Assembly (NCBI GenBank): GCA_016713335.1
Contig: JADJPH010000027.1
Coordinates: forward strand, 30,402 to 94,401
Direction of reading: 5' to 3'
Length of the DNA: 64,000 bases
From: Candidatus Fredericiella danica
GTDB taxonomy: Bacteria; Chloroflexota; Anaerolineae; Caldilineales; Caldilineaceae
The translations under genes and the position numbers were made by a program. Position 1 is the stretch's first letter, and every line of letters begins with the position of its first letter. Shown in pieces: positions 7,859 to 16,200 of the stretch. Below the pieces are notes generated by a model. That model made no database searches and was not told where the DNA came from. It was given only the letters and a program-made list of their open reading frames with translations.

Positions 7859-9028
7859 TCACCTATTTCGATAGAACGCCCGAATGTTCTCGATCACGTA
7901 ATCAACCTGGTCATCGGTGAGATCTGGATATAGAGGCAACGTCAACAGCCGCCCGCCCAGCGCCTCTGCCTGCTTCAATACCGGCGGATCGCCGTAGCAC
8001 CGGTAAAGGTGGATCGGGGCATAGTGCACCCCCGTGGCAATGCCCTGTTCCTGCAAATGGACGCTTAGCGCATCCCGATCTGGACACTTGATCTGAAAGA
8101 TGTGCCATGCCGACTGATAAGCATCGTCATCCGGCAGCGGCAACTCAAGCGCCGCAACATCCGCCAGTCCCGCAAAGTACCTTTGCACGATTTCCCTGCG
8201 CCGCCCATTGGTGCGCGGCAGTTTGTCCAGTTGCACCAGACCGATGCTGGCGGCAATGTCATTCATGTGGCATTTGAGACCAATCTCGTCAACTTGATAT
8301 TGCCACCAATAGGCTTGATCAAGCACGGTGCGATCCCAGGTGCCTTTGTCAATGCCCAGCCAGCGCAGCCGCCGGGCGCGCTCACACCATGCTGCATCAT
8401 TCAGTGTCAGCGCGCCGCCGTCGCCCATTGCCAGGTTCTTGACCGCATGAAACGAGAAACAGCCGATTGCCCCCAACCCACCCACCGGTAGTCCCCGATA
8501 ACGAGCCCCGGCAGCGTGGGCGCAGTCCTCAATCAGGGAGACTCCCGCTGCAACCTCCCGCAGCGCATCCATATCAACGGGCCGGCCACCGTAATGTACC
8601 GGGATAATCGCCTTTGTCTTCGGCGTGAGCTTGCGCGCTACGTCGGCAACATCCAGATTGACCGTGACCGGGTCAACGTCGGCAAAAACTGGTCTAGCGC
8701 CATTGTAGGCGACAGCGTGCGCTGTGGAAACAAAGGTGATTGTGGGCACAATTACCTCGTCACCTGGGCCAACATGCAGCAACTTCAACGCCAGGTCCAA
8801 CGCTGCGGTGGCAGAATTCACCCCGACCGCAAAGCGCACACCGCAAAACTCGGCGAACCGGCGCTCAAATTCGGCCGTCCGCGGCCCCAGGCCGATCCAC
8901 CCCGAACGGATCACCTCAGCCACCGCATCGATTTCTTCTTGCCCCATGGAAGGTCTGAATACCTGGATCACTTTTGAGATACCCGGATTCTGCTTTGCTA
9001 CCCACGTCCCCGTAGGTGCGGTTTTCAA
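7859..9028 (-). CDS. DegT/DnrJ/EryC1/StrS aminotransferase (nucleotide amino sugar synthesis)
   Basis: PLP-dependent sugar aminotransferase of fold type I. The catalytic lysine is in SFHAVKNLAMGDGG (about residue 197), with the PLP-binding Asp in IEDCAHAAGA and substrate motif GVNSATAALDLALK. It would convert a 3- or 4-keto nucleotide sugar into the amino sugar, with the neighbouring GNAT as acetylating partner. The longest reading uses TTG at 9028, beside a dispersed repeat. A GTG at 8971 (MIQVFRPSMGQ) gives the normal family N-terminus and is the better start. Full family length (about 370 residues). No dehydratase or epimerase is nearby, so the keto sugar must come from elsewhere. Confidence 0.86.
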   Translation of the reverse strand: MKTAPTGTWVAKQNPGISKVIQVFRPSMGQEEIDAVAEVIRSGWIGLGPRTAEFERRFAEFCGVRFAVGVNSATAALDLALKLLHVGPGDEVIVPTITFVSTAHAVAYNGARPVFADVDPVTVNLDVADVARKLTPKTKAIIPVHYGGRPVDMDALREVAAGVSLIEDCAHAAGARYRGLPVGGLGAIGCFSFHAVKNLAMGDGGALTLNDAAWCERARRLRWLGIDKGTWDRTVLDQAYWWQYQVDEIGLKCHMNDIAASIGLVQLDKLPRTNGRRREIVQRYFAGLADVAALELPLPDDDAYQSAWHIFQIKCPDRDALSVHLQEQGIATGVHYAPIHLYRCYGDPPVLKQAEALGGRLLTLPLYPDLTDDQVDYVIENIRAFYRNR

Positions 9029-9035
9029 CCCATAC

Positions 9036-9080
9036 GCATCAAGCTAAGGACCAAACCCTCCCGCCAAGGGGAAGACGGGG
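9036..9080. repeat. Dispersed repeat fragment (gcatcaagctaaggacca family)
   Basis: A 45-bp stretch beginning gcatcaagctaaggacca. It is nearly the same as the left end of the element at 60308-60568, including the following gaagacgggg, and its first part matches 37878 and 57089. Only the left end is present here. It is followed by an imperfect hairpin (9074-9084 with 9106-9117). It lies in the 107-nt gap before the aminotransferase gene. Confidence 0.7.
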
Positions 9081-9135
9081 AACCCTCTCCGCGCCCCGCG
9101 CTGTCGGTTCCCCCGTCCTCCTTACTGCGGCTCGG

Positions 9136-10164
9136 TCATGCCATCCGCGGCGTGATATCTTCTAGCAGACGTGCGACGACTTGTTCCCAACGATATTGAC
9201 CCACAAGCGCATGCCCCTTCGCACTGAGTTCGCACCGTTCATCGGGATGATCCAAGTAGTGTTGCACACTATTTCGCAACGCTTCCGGCGTACTCACCTG
9301 TGGCACGCTCTCGCCAAAAATCTCGTAAATTCCCGTGTTTGAATCTGAAATGCAGAACCCGCCGCTGCCAAGGATGTCATAGATACGAAAGCCGGCAAAA
9401 CCTTCCCGGCGCATGTCCGGCATGTTGTCATTCAATGCGATCCGCGCCGCCCCATAGAGTAGGGCAAGCTGCGGGTAGTCATAGTACATCCCACCAATGA
9501 ATTCAGCCGGTAAAAAACGCCCCCAGCCGCGCCCCCAGACCTTCAGATTGTAAGATGGCAGGCCAAGATTCGTCACAATTGGGCGCCCACCTTTGTGCCA
9601 GCCATTGCCGACAAAGACGACATCGTAAAGAAGCTCCCTGGTGACCGGTGTCATGGACGTCGCACCCGGCAGCCACTCTGCCGGAAATCCCATGCGCCGG
9701 ATCTTTTCGGTGAACTGTGCTGAGAGACAGTAGATCCGATCGTACTGCCGCAGGATGCGCGGGGTCACCAACTGGGGATGGTCATAGAGCCAGGCAATCT
9801 TGTAGGCGCGTTTGGGCAGTGTTGCCGGCCCTCCCCACAGATGGAGGACGACATCCGGTGTTTGATCCGTCACGAAATATCCCGCTTTGCCCAACACCTT
9901 GGTGATTTCATACCGTGCCCAATAGTCCCCATAGGCGATGCGCTTCGTCAGATCAAATTGAGCATCATCGGCCGAAATGATCTTGATGCGGGTCTTGGCA
10001 GCGAGGTCATTGTAGTGATGCAAACCAGGCCACCTAGAAATGAGCCACGGCGTGTTCATCACCAGCCGTCGCGCCTCATTCTCCCAACCGCGCCGCTGCC
10101 GCTGCACGATCACTTGCCTGATCGTAGTCTGCAATTTGAACCGCGCCTTCGCCGAAAGGGGCAT
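9136..10164 (-). CDS. CgeB-like / GT4-like glycosyltransferase (GT-B)
   Basis: About 342 residues from the ATG at 10164, which has AAGGAGGT and AAGGATC upstream; a GTG at 10191 is the alternative. The N-terminal half contains DVVLHLWGG and a YKIAWLYDHP strand. The C-terminal half has VVFVGNGWHKGGRP, then FAGFRIYDILGSGGFCISDS, which matches the FEY-GSG-F-I-D nucleotide-sugar motif of the CgeB / glyco_trans_1_2 group of GT-B enzymes. Soluble protein. Situated after another GT-B gene, from whose stop the ATG is 34 nt distant. Retaining GT4-like chemistry is inferred from the family. Confidence 0.75.
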   Translation of the reverse strand: MPLSAKARFKLQTTIRQVIVQRQRRGWENEARRLVMNTPWLISRWPGLHHYNDLAAKTRIKIISADDAQFDLTKRIAYGDYWARYEITKVLGKAGYFVTDQTPDVVLHLWGGPATLPKRAYKIAWLYDHPQLVTPRILRQYDRIYCLSAQFTEKIRRMGFPAEWLPGATSMTPVTRELLYDVVFVGNGWHKGGRPIVTNLGLPSYNLKVWGRGWGRFLPAEFIGGMYYDYPQLALLYGAARIALNDNMPDMRREGFAGFRIYDILGSGGFCISDSNTGIYEIFGESVPQVSTPEALRNSVQHYLDHPDERCELSAKGHALVGQYRWEQVVARLLEDITPRMA

Positions 10165-10198
10165 TGGACTGATCCTTACCTCCTTGACCACCGGGTCT

Positions 10199-11314
10199 TC
10201 ATCCTGGCGCCAACGTGTTCAACACCGCCGGCCATGGGTTGGCTTGTTGCTGCGCCCATGCCGCATAGGCGCCCGCTTGCTGCAAATCACTGTGCGGCCC
10301 CACGAGCAGTTGTTCAATCCCTGCACGCCAGGCCGGCCAGGTGTCTTCGACCGGTATTACCCCCGGCGGCAAAGGGTCGACCGCGCGCGCAGCATGGCTT
10401 GACACCAGGGTAGGAACCCCAGCACATGACAGTTCGGCCAGGCGAGTCAACCCACCAAAGCCAATCAACTGCGGGAGAATCACACCGCAGGTGCGCGACA
10501 GGAGCGTCATGAGCTCCGCCTGATCGACCCAGCCACGCGCTTCAACGCCCTGCGGAAGCGTTCCGCCCTGGGCCAAATCTTCGGCGCCATTGCCACAGAG
10601 CATGAGCTTGATACCTTCCGGTAGTCCGTTGCGCTGCGCCTCCTGCAGAAACCAGCGAAATGATTCGCCAGTCGTCGGATGAACGGCGCTGCCCAACATG
10701 ACCAGTAACTGCGGATCCACCATTGTGTGCACACGTGCTGTGCGCACACGCTGCATCTCGGCCTCGAGCTGCCCGACCGGTCGGTATGGATAATAATGCG
10801 CCGGCTGCCCCAATCCATTGACAAGACCGGTCTCGACACTGGAAAGGAAAAGCCGCGCATCGCACGCCGCCAGCGCCCGCAGTTCGTCACCCAGGTTGAG
10901 CGCCGTCAGGTAGTAGGCGCGGTCGGAACGCCCTTCCAGGGTGGCCCCGACGTCAAGCGCTTCCAGATTGGCCGGGCATGCCACGGTCGGTATCCCCAAT
11001 CGCCGATTGTCCCAGGCGATCCGGGCAAATGCACTGTGTTTGACGACACAGACCAGTGGTCTCGGCAACTCGCGTATCCGTTGAAAATAGCGATCGATCA
11101 CCCGTCCATCATCGTAACGCACCAGCGTACGGTTAGCGCGTGGGGCATGATCCCCCAATGGCCCCCCCAGGGTGAGCCCCGCCAACCGGCGCCACTCGTT
11201 CCACGCGCCGTTTCCCTGAGTCCGCCAGCGGTGCAAAGCGCGGCGTAACTGGAGAAGGCGGTCACGGCGTTCCGGCGCCAGACGCATAGTCTGCGTGCGC
11301 GCCAGTCTTCGCAC
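10199..11314 (-). CDS. GT-B glycosyltransferase, main part (frameshifted gene)
   Basis: Main body of a GT4-like enzyme. It has VVKHSAFARIAWDNRRLGIP in the acceptor domain and, in the donor domain, VMLGSAVHPTTGE, a QNGLPEGIKLMLCGNG-like strand, GVEARGWVDQAELMTLL and GGLTRLAELSCAGVPTLVSS, where the usual E-x7-E loop would be. The apparent start near 11314 is a GTG with no ribosome site. A typical GT-B N-terminus (MHVIFVVEAAPRAEGHGSNH) is found one frame over at 11478, so the two belong together. Adding one base near 11280 joins them into a protein of about 425 residues. Confidence 0.6.
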   Translation of the reverse strand: MRRLARTQTMRLAPERRDRLLQLRRALHRWRTQGNGAWNEWRRLAGLTLGGPLGDHAPRANRTLVRYDDGRVIDRYFQRIRELPRPLVCVVKHSAFARIAWDNRRLGIPTVACPANLEALDVGATLEGRSDRAYYLTALNLGDELRALAACDARLFLSSVETGLVNGLGQPAHYYPYRPVGQLEAEMQRVRTARVHTMVDPQLLVMLGSAVHPTTGESFRWFLQEAQRNGLPEGIKLMLCGNGAEDLAQGGTLPQGVEARGWVDQAELMTLLSRTCGVILPQLIGFGGLTRLAELSCAGVPTLVSSHAARAVDPLPPGVIPVEDTWPAWRAGIEQLLVGPHSDLQQAGAYAAWAQQQANPWPAVLNTLAPG

Positions 11315-11478
11315 CGGATCAGTGCGGCCAAAGCTTGTAGCTCGCGGCCGTAGTCAAATACCGTGACATTGTCCTTATCCAGGCATGCGCGTAGGTCATG
11401 ATCAATCTGAAAGGCGCGATGGTTACTGCCGTGTCCTTCGGCCCTGGGCGCTGCCTCAACGACAAAGATCACATGCAT
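11098..11478 (-). CDS. GT-B glycosyltransferase, N-terminal part (frameshifted gene)
   Basis: N-terminal fragment from the ATG at 11478. MHVIFVVEAAPRAEGHGSNH resembles the first beta strand and glycine-rich acceptor loop of GT-B enzymes, followed by FQIDHDLRACLDKDNVTVFD. Coding sense is lost after about residue 62 (CEDWRARR), where the frame at 10199-11314 takes over. The remainder down to 11098 is an out-of-frame shadow. The fragment starts 66 nt after the acyltransferase stop. By itself it would not fold as a transferase. Confidence 0.5.
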   Translation of the reverse strand: MHVIFVVEAAPRAEGHGSNHRAFQIDHDLRACLDKDNVTVFDYGRELQALAALIRCEDWRARRLCVWRRNAVTAFSSYAALCTAGGLRETARGTSGAGWRGSPWGGHWGIMPHALTVRWCVTMMDG

Positions 11479-11544
11479 TGCGATGGGTGCCATTGCATAT
11501 CACGGATTGCGTATTTTGTCGTGTGTACTGCGGTTCGAAAAGGC

Positions 11545-12462
11545 TCATTCTGAAGATGGCTTCAACGGGAAATTCAGTTGCGTCTGCAATGCCCCCGGGC
11601 CAATATTGGCGGGCGCCCCCCGCCAGGCTTCGCGCAGAAACGCAACGTATTGCTCGACCAGGTGCAACACCGCGTCATGATGGGTTGTAGCCCCTGAGTC
11701 TCGTTGGAAGGGGACGCCGAAACGAATCAGCAGCCGTCCCTGGGTGTCCATGATCACGCACACGGGCACCACCGGCGCGGGCGCCGCCAACGCGAGTTCT
11801 GCGAAGCCCGGCTGGAACCCCCGCAGCCGGCCGAAAAAATCATGTTCAATGCCCTGCTTGCCCTTGACGCCATCAGGCACTACATTCACCAGTTCACCGG
11901 CCCGCAAAGCCAATGTAGATTGGCGCAGCGCCACAGCATTCGCTTTCATTGCATCGTAGCCATAACGGTCTGCCCCGCGGACCGGCACAAACACCGTGCT
12001 CGATGCATATGCTGTCCCGGCCAGCCAGGTCCAATAGGAGTGAACAAACTGCGCATGATGGTGCGCACAGATCACGCCACCACCATCCGCCAGGCAAGCC
12101 AACACCGCCTCAAAACCCTCCACCCGGCAGATACTGGCAAAATCGGCGGGCCGAAGTCTTGTAAGCCCGACGCCCCAGATCCGACTCCACAAGTGGAGCA
12201 TGAGCGCGTCTGCTACCACACGGTCAGCCTCAACCCCAGTTAACTGTGCGTCAGCAAGAAACTGGCGAATTGGGCGCAACCCTGCGGAGAATCGCTGCAG
12301 GACCCAGTGCCTGCCGCAGAGCCAGCGCAGCGCCACCGCCAGTGCCCGGTAGAAGAGCCATCCCAGCCAGAAGGCGCACGCAACCCGGTACATGGCATGG
12401 ATCCCACCGAACGCCCACCGCAGCTTTCGACTGGGTTGTGTAAAAACATTGCCGGAAATCAT
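11545..12462 (-). CDS. LPLAT-like acyltransferase (LpxL/HtrB-related)
   Basis: About 305 residues. N-terminal hydrophobic stretch (VACAFWLGWLFYRALAVALR) suggests membrane association. The centre has GGVICAHHHAQFVHSYW, where LpxL/HtrB acyltransferases have the NH-x4-E/D catalytic motif, so the exact acidic residue is not clearly conserved. Downstream VVPDGVKGKQGIEHDFFG and APAPVVPVCVIMDTQGR match the G-P motif and following strand of this fold. Chloroflexota generally lack lipid A, so the acceptor would be a glycolipid, a carrier-bound intermediate or a peptide. The adjacent carrier-protein domain could present the acyl group. Function is inferred from fold; the catalytic motif variation lowers confidence. 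Confidence 0.5.
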   Translation of the reverse strand: MISGNVFTQPSRKLRWAFGGIHAMYRVACAFWLGWLFYRALAVALRWLCGRHWVLQRFSAGLRPIRQFLADAQLTGVEADRVVADALMLHLWSRIWGVGLTRLRPADFASICRVEGFEAVLACLADGGGVICAHHHAQFVHSYWTWLAGTAYASSTVFVPVRGADRYGYDAMKANAVALRQSTLALRAGELVNVVPDGVKGKQGIEHDFFGRLRGFQPGFAELALAAPAPVVPVCVIMDTQGRLLIRFGVPFQRDSGATTHHDAVLHLVEQYVAFLREAWRGAPANIGPGALQTQLNFPLKPSSE

Positions 12463-12498
12463 AAGTGCCGACCTGCAGTTGGAACGCCAGGGCGGCGG

Positions 12499-13596
12499 CT
12501 ACGGCGCTTTAGGGAGCGGCGCAAGTGATTGTTGCACCAGCACGGCAATATTTTCCACAGTTGGTGGCTCCGGCAACGTTCCCAACGGCAATTCTTGCTT
12601 AAAGCCTTCCTCGAGACGAAGCCAAAGTCTGAAAAGACTGACTGAATCCAATCCAAGATCACGGAAATCATCCAGCACCCCGATTGGACCCCGCGCCAAC
12701 ACCTCCTCGACCGCCTCCAGCACCACCGCCTCAGCATCGTTGCGTGCAGCAACGTACGGTTGGGGCAATGCATCGCGGATCAGCGCGGGATCCGGCAGCA
12801 TGCGCCGATCCACTTTGCCACTGATCGTCTGCGGCATTGCCTCCATCACGACGAACTGCGAAGGCACCATCACACTGGGCAGTTGCAGGCGCAACTGTGC
12901 GCGCAGGACCGAAGGATTCGGTGTCGATTCGTCAAGCACAACGTAGGCGGCCAGGTACTTGCCGCCGACCGCATCCTCACGCACCTCGACCGCTGCGTCT
13001 TTCACGCCGCCGCCGCGGCGCACCGCCTGCTCCACTGCTCCCAGCTCAACGCGCTGACCCCGAATCTTCACCGTGGAATCCTTGCGTCCCAGGTGAACCA
13101 GCAGCCCATCCTCGCTGCGCAGCCCGAAGTCCCCTGTCAAGAAGAGTTGTTTTTCTCCTCCTGTCGGATCGGCCAGGAAAACGGCCGCCGTCAGGTCTGG
13201 CCGGTCCAGATACCCAAGCGCCATGTAGCGGCTCCGGATCACAAATTCGCCCGCGCCTGCTGCGGCTGAGATTTGGCCCTGTTCATCGCGGAGGAGGACT
13301 TCTTTGTCCCCGACCGCATGGCCGATTGGGACAATGGGACCGGTGACTTCACCAGTGTGGCCAATGACCATCTGCGACACGTACAACGACTCCGTTCCCC
13401 GTAGATCACGTGGACATGACACTTCTCGGAAAAACGGGCACGAAATAGCTCGACGTCCGACGCAAAGAATGGCTCTCCGCCAAGCGTAATCAACCGCAGG
13501 TCCGGCAAGTCCGCCGGATCCTGCAAACTGTTGGCCAGGTGCCGAAACAGCGTCGACACCATGGCGCAGATCGTAATCCGCTGCTGCTGCAACCAC
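12499..13596 (-). CDS. AMP-dependent ligase with C-terminal carrier domain, C-terminal part (frameshifted gene)
   Basis: C-terminal part of an adenylation enzyme fused to a carrier protein. Native sequence starts near 13400 (SLYVSQMVIGHTGEVTGP). It includes LTGDFGLRSEDGLLVHLGRK (Asp of A7, hinge), DSTVKIRGQRVELGAVEQAV (A8) and QTISGKVDRRML (A10 lysine). The last 80 residues form a PCP/ACP domain with DLGLDSVSLF, whose Ser is the phosphopantetheine site. The upstream end to 13596 is out of frame; residues from LITLGGEPFF to HVHVIYG are in another frame (13410-13650). The protein would activate an acid (amino or fatty acid) as an adenylate and load it on its own carrier. Confidence 0.7.
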   Translation of the reverse strand: MVAAAADYDLRHGVDAVSAPGQQFAGSGGLAGPAVDYAWRRAILCVGRRAISCPFFREVSCPRDLRGTESLYVSQMVIGHTGEVTGPIVPIGHAVGDKEVLLRDEQGQISAAAGAGEFVIRSRYMALGYLDRPDLTAAVFLADPTGGEKQLFLTGDFGLRSEDGLLVHLGRKDSTVKIRGQRVELGAVEQAVRRGGGVKDAAVEVREDAVGGKYLAAYVVLDESTPNPSVLRAQLRLQLPSVMVPSQFVVMEAMPQTISGKVDRRMLPDPALIRDALPQPYVAARNDAEAVVLEAVEEVLARGPIGVLDDFRDLGLDSVSLFRLWLRLEEGFKQELPLGTLPEPPTVENIAVLVQQSLAPLPKAP

Positions 13597-13629
13597 CCAC
13601 GCAGCCGGCCAAAGCCATCACGCGGTAGA

Positions 13630-13860
13630 TCAAAGGGCGCAAGCGTTGCCCCATGAAAAAGCGCTCCCCCAACTCAGATACATCGCCCCAATGAAACTAC
13701 AGGGAATAATGTGCAACATTCGGTCCGCCGGACCAATCGACCACTCACTGCCAATCAACGCCATATGATAGAGCACGTTCCGCTGGCTGTGCAGCACACC
13801 CTTCGGCTGGCCGGTCGATCCCGAGGTGTAATAGAGACAAGCGCGCGCATCCGGGACCAA
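13630..13860 (-). CDS. AMP-dependent ligase, P-loop fragment (frameshifted gene)
   Basis: Fragment holding the A3 phosphate-binding motif YYTSGSTGQPKGVLHSQ and the following helix (NVLYHMALIGSEWSIGPADR), which places it in the middle of the N-terminal adenylation subdomain. It is in the same frame as 13885-14316. Between them is a TAA near 13885, and a neighbouring frame there reads AGGNVENPHVP, so two compensating shifts about 40 nt apart are more likely than a nonsense mutation. After about 13665 the native sequence (GALFHGATLAPFDLPRD) moves to another frame. Confidence 0.6.
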   Translation of the reverse strand: MVPDARACLYYTSGSTGQPKGVLHSQRNVLYHMALIGSEWSIGPADRMLHIIPCSFIGAMYLSWGSAFSWGNACAL

Positions 13861-13884
13861 TAGGGCACGTGCGGGTTTTCGACA

Positions 13885-14316
13885 TTACCGCCGGCCGGCT
13901 CTGATCAGATTTAGTACCTCACATTGTCCAGCAGCCAGCGCGGCCGCGATCTCACTATATCCATCGGTGGTAATCAGGATCGGTGCACCGGCGTGCGCCA
14001 GCATCTCGCGCATCGCTTCGACCGGCAGATTCGGGTCAAGTGGCAGATAATATTTGCCCGCCTTGGCGATTGCCAGCATTGCAACATGCTGCTTCATCCC
14101 ATGTTCGATGAGAAAAGCAACCGGCTCTGAAGTGGGACCGTGTAACGCGAGCATCAGATGCGCAAGCTTGTTGGCCAGCCGATTCAAGGCTGCATAGGTG
14201 AGTAAATCTTCACCATCCACGATGGCAATCTGGTCAGGCATCGCCAGCGCGACAGCCTCAAACCGTGCTGCAAGTGAAGACTCAATTGCTTCTGGCGTAA
14301 ATGATAGTGATGTCAT
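13885..14316 (-). CDS. AMP-dependent ligase, N-terminal part (frameshifted gene)
   Basis: N-terminal 140 residues of the adenylation enzyme. ATG at 14316 (MTSLSFTPEAIESSLAARFE) overlaps the stop of the ABC exporter in ATGA. Sequence has LLTYAALNRLANKLAHLML and AKAGKYYLPLDPNLP, the A1-A2 motifs of amino-acid-type adenylation domains (A2 usually LKAGxAYVPLDP), which leans toward an amino-acid-activating, NRPS-like enzyme. Taken together, 12499-14316 encodes about 600 residues: the size of a stand-alone A-PCP didomain, with no condensation domain. Confidence 0.65.
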   Translation of the reverse strand: MTSLSFTPEAIESSLAARFEAVALAMPDQIAIVDGEDLLTYAALNRLANKLAHLMLALHGPTSEPVAFLIEHGMKQHVAMLAIAKAGKYYLPLDPNLPVEAMREMLAHAGAPILITTDGYSEIAAALAAGQCEVLNLIRAGRR

Positions 14317-15345
14317 CGTGTGAGACTCAACTCCTCGACTAATGGGAATTCCCTCATCTGTTGGCGCCATGAGGAGGCATAGCGGCCGCCTTGCGCCAAT
14401 AGCTCTGTATGCGAGCCTGACTCGACCACGCGCCCGTCCGCCATCACATGGATGATATCCGCTTGCATCGCCGTCGTAAAGCGGTGCGTTACAATCAGCG
14501 CCGTGCGTCCGTGCACCAGCTCGCGGAAGCGTGCCATCCACGCGACTTCTGCCCAGGAGTCCATGGCGCTCGTGGGTTCGTCCAAAATCACCAGATCCGC
14601 CTCACGGACAAAGGCACGCGCCAGCGCTAACCGTTGCCACTCGCCGGTGCTCAGTTCGGCATACCCAAACCATTTGCCCAGGAGCGTATCGTACCCTTTG
14701 GGCAACTTTTCGATAATTGTATCGGCGGCAGCAGCAGCGGCGGCGGCGGCAATCTGAGTCCGGTCGAGTTCACGCTCGACATCGCCATATTCGATATTTT
14801 CGGCAGCCGTCGCATGAAAGTTGACCGGCTGCTGAAAAAGCACCGTGATCCGTCTCCGTAGATCCGCTTGCATCACGCAGCGCAAATCCAAATCATCCCA
14901 ACTGACTTGCCCGGCGTCAGGGTCATACAAACGACAGATCATCTTGATGAGTGTGCTTTTCCCGGCGCCGTTTTCCCCGACAATCGCCACGATCTGCCCC
15001 GCCGGAATCGACAGGCTGAAGTCCTGTAGCGCGGCACGCTCGCTGCCTGGATAGCGAAAGTTTACATCCTGCAAACGCAGCCCACGTTGCAGCCCACTGG
15101 GCATGGGTGCGGGCTCCTTCGGATCGCGTTGCAAAGGAACCAGGTCCAGAAAAGCAAAGAGATCTTCAAGATAGCCCAAATTCCGATAGATTTCACCGGC
15201 CCCCGCAAGGAAACTGCGCATGAGCCGCTGCCCCTGGCTCATCGCCTGCCAATACATCGCTAGATCGCCCAGACCAAACAGGCCCTGGAGCGCCTGCCAT
15301 GCCATCCACAGAAAGGCGGCCAGCAGGCTGAACAACACCCAAAAA
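14313..15345 (-). CDS. ABC exporter half-transporter, ATPase part (frameshifted gene)
   Basis: C-terminal half of a fused membrane-ATPase exporter. It contains Walker A (GENGAGKST), Q-loop (VLFQQPVNFHATA), a variant signature (LSTGEWQRLALARAF), Walker B (ADLVILDEPTSAMD) and the H-loop (LIVTHRFTTAMQAD). The variant LSTGEWQ in place of LSGGQ is typical of exporters found with RiPP and HprK clusters. The frame starts natively at FWVLFSLLAAF near 15345; a run of five A on the plus strand at 15341-15345 needs a sixth to join it to the membrane domain upstream. Loop region has an alanine tract (about nine Ala) from GCx repeats near 14728-14755. Confidence 0.78.
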
Positions 15346-16183
15346 CGCCGGCAACAATCTGGCCCCACATCTGCTGCCTGGCTAGCGCCACTTGCTCGCC
15401 ACGTAGTTGCGCACTCAGCCGTCGATACGCGCCAGAAACATGTTTGCCTAAAGCAAACAGCCGCACTTCCGGAGCAAACTCGCTGGAAGTGAGAACATAG
15501 TGATAGTAGTAGAGGCGACGCTGATCCACCGTTGCACGCCGGCGCCATGCGTGAAAGTGAACTGCAGCCCGCAACGCCACCCACAGCGCCGGCGCCGTCC
15601 CCAACAACAGAACAAAGGGCATCCACCAGACAAAGCTGAAGAGCACGCCGGCCATCGCCACAAGGGTGATGCTGTTTTGCAGCAGGTTGCTCAGATTCTG
15701 GAGCAGCCCCATCGGGCGACCAAGCGCATCGACACTGGCGCGGCGCAACTGGTCGTAGTATTCAGGGGATTCAAAGTACCGAAGATCGAGCACGATCGCT
15801 TTTGCTTGGATCACCTGGTGCACATAATCCTGTGTCCGGTCCCCAAGCACGGCCTGCACGTACCGGTCGACGCTGCCCAGCAGTTCGATCGCCAACAGGA
15901 CCAGCCCGAACGCCAGGACCACGGCGACAACGGGAACCAGGGTACTCTGATCGACGCCACTTTGCACCATGATCACGGTCGCATTGACGACCGTGCGCGT
16001 CAGGTAAACCGTCAGCACCGGCAGGATGCCCTGCACGACCAACAACACCATGGAAACGATCAGCCAGCCCGGTGCCGTAACCCAGACGAACTTCAGCGCC
16101 CGCGGCACATTGTGCAATTGAGCTGTGACCTGTCGCCAGGAAGGTATCTGTGCTGTGCGACCAAGGCGACTGTTGGATGCCAT
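15260..16183 (-). CDS. ABC exporter half-transporter, membrane domain (frameshifted gene)
   Basis: N-terminal membrane domain of the exporter. Start taken at ATG 16183, 17 nt after the PqqD stop; a longer reading to 16231 overlaps that gene. Hydrophobic segments at WLIVSMVLLVVQGILPVLTV, LVPVVAVVLAFGLVLLAIEL, ITLVAMAGVLFSFVWWMPFV and FVLLLGTAPALWVAL give the usual six-helix arrangement together with the last helices in the next fragment. A coupling-helix-like DLRYFESPEYYDQLRRA is present. There is no N-terminal C39 peptidase domain, so it does not itself cleave a leader. Native sequence ends at GQIVAGVFG (15345). Confidence 0.76.
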   Translation of the reverse strand: MASNSRLGRTAQIPSWRQVTAQLHNVPRALKFVWVTAPGWLIVSMVLLVVQGILPVLTVYLTRTVVNATVIMVQSGVDQSTLVPVVAVVLAFGLVLLAIELLGSVDRYVQAVLGDRTQDYVHQVIQAKAIVLDLRYFESPEYYDQLRRASVDALGRPMGLLQNLSNLLQNSITLVAMAGVLFSFVWWMPFVLLLGTAPALWVALRAAVHFHAWRRRATVDQRRLYYYHYVLTSSEFAPEVRLFALGKHVSGAYRRLSAQLRGEQVALARQQMWGQIVAGVFGCCSACWPPFCGWHGRRSRACLVWAI

Positions 16184-16200
16184 GAACGGCCAGGTGTTGG

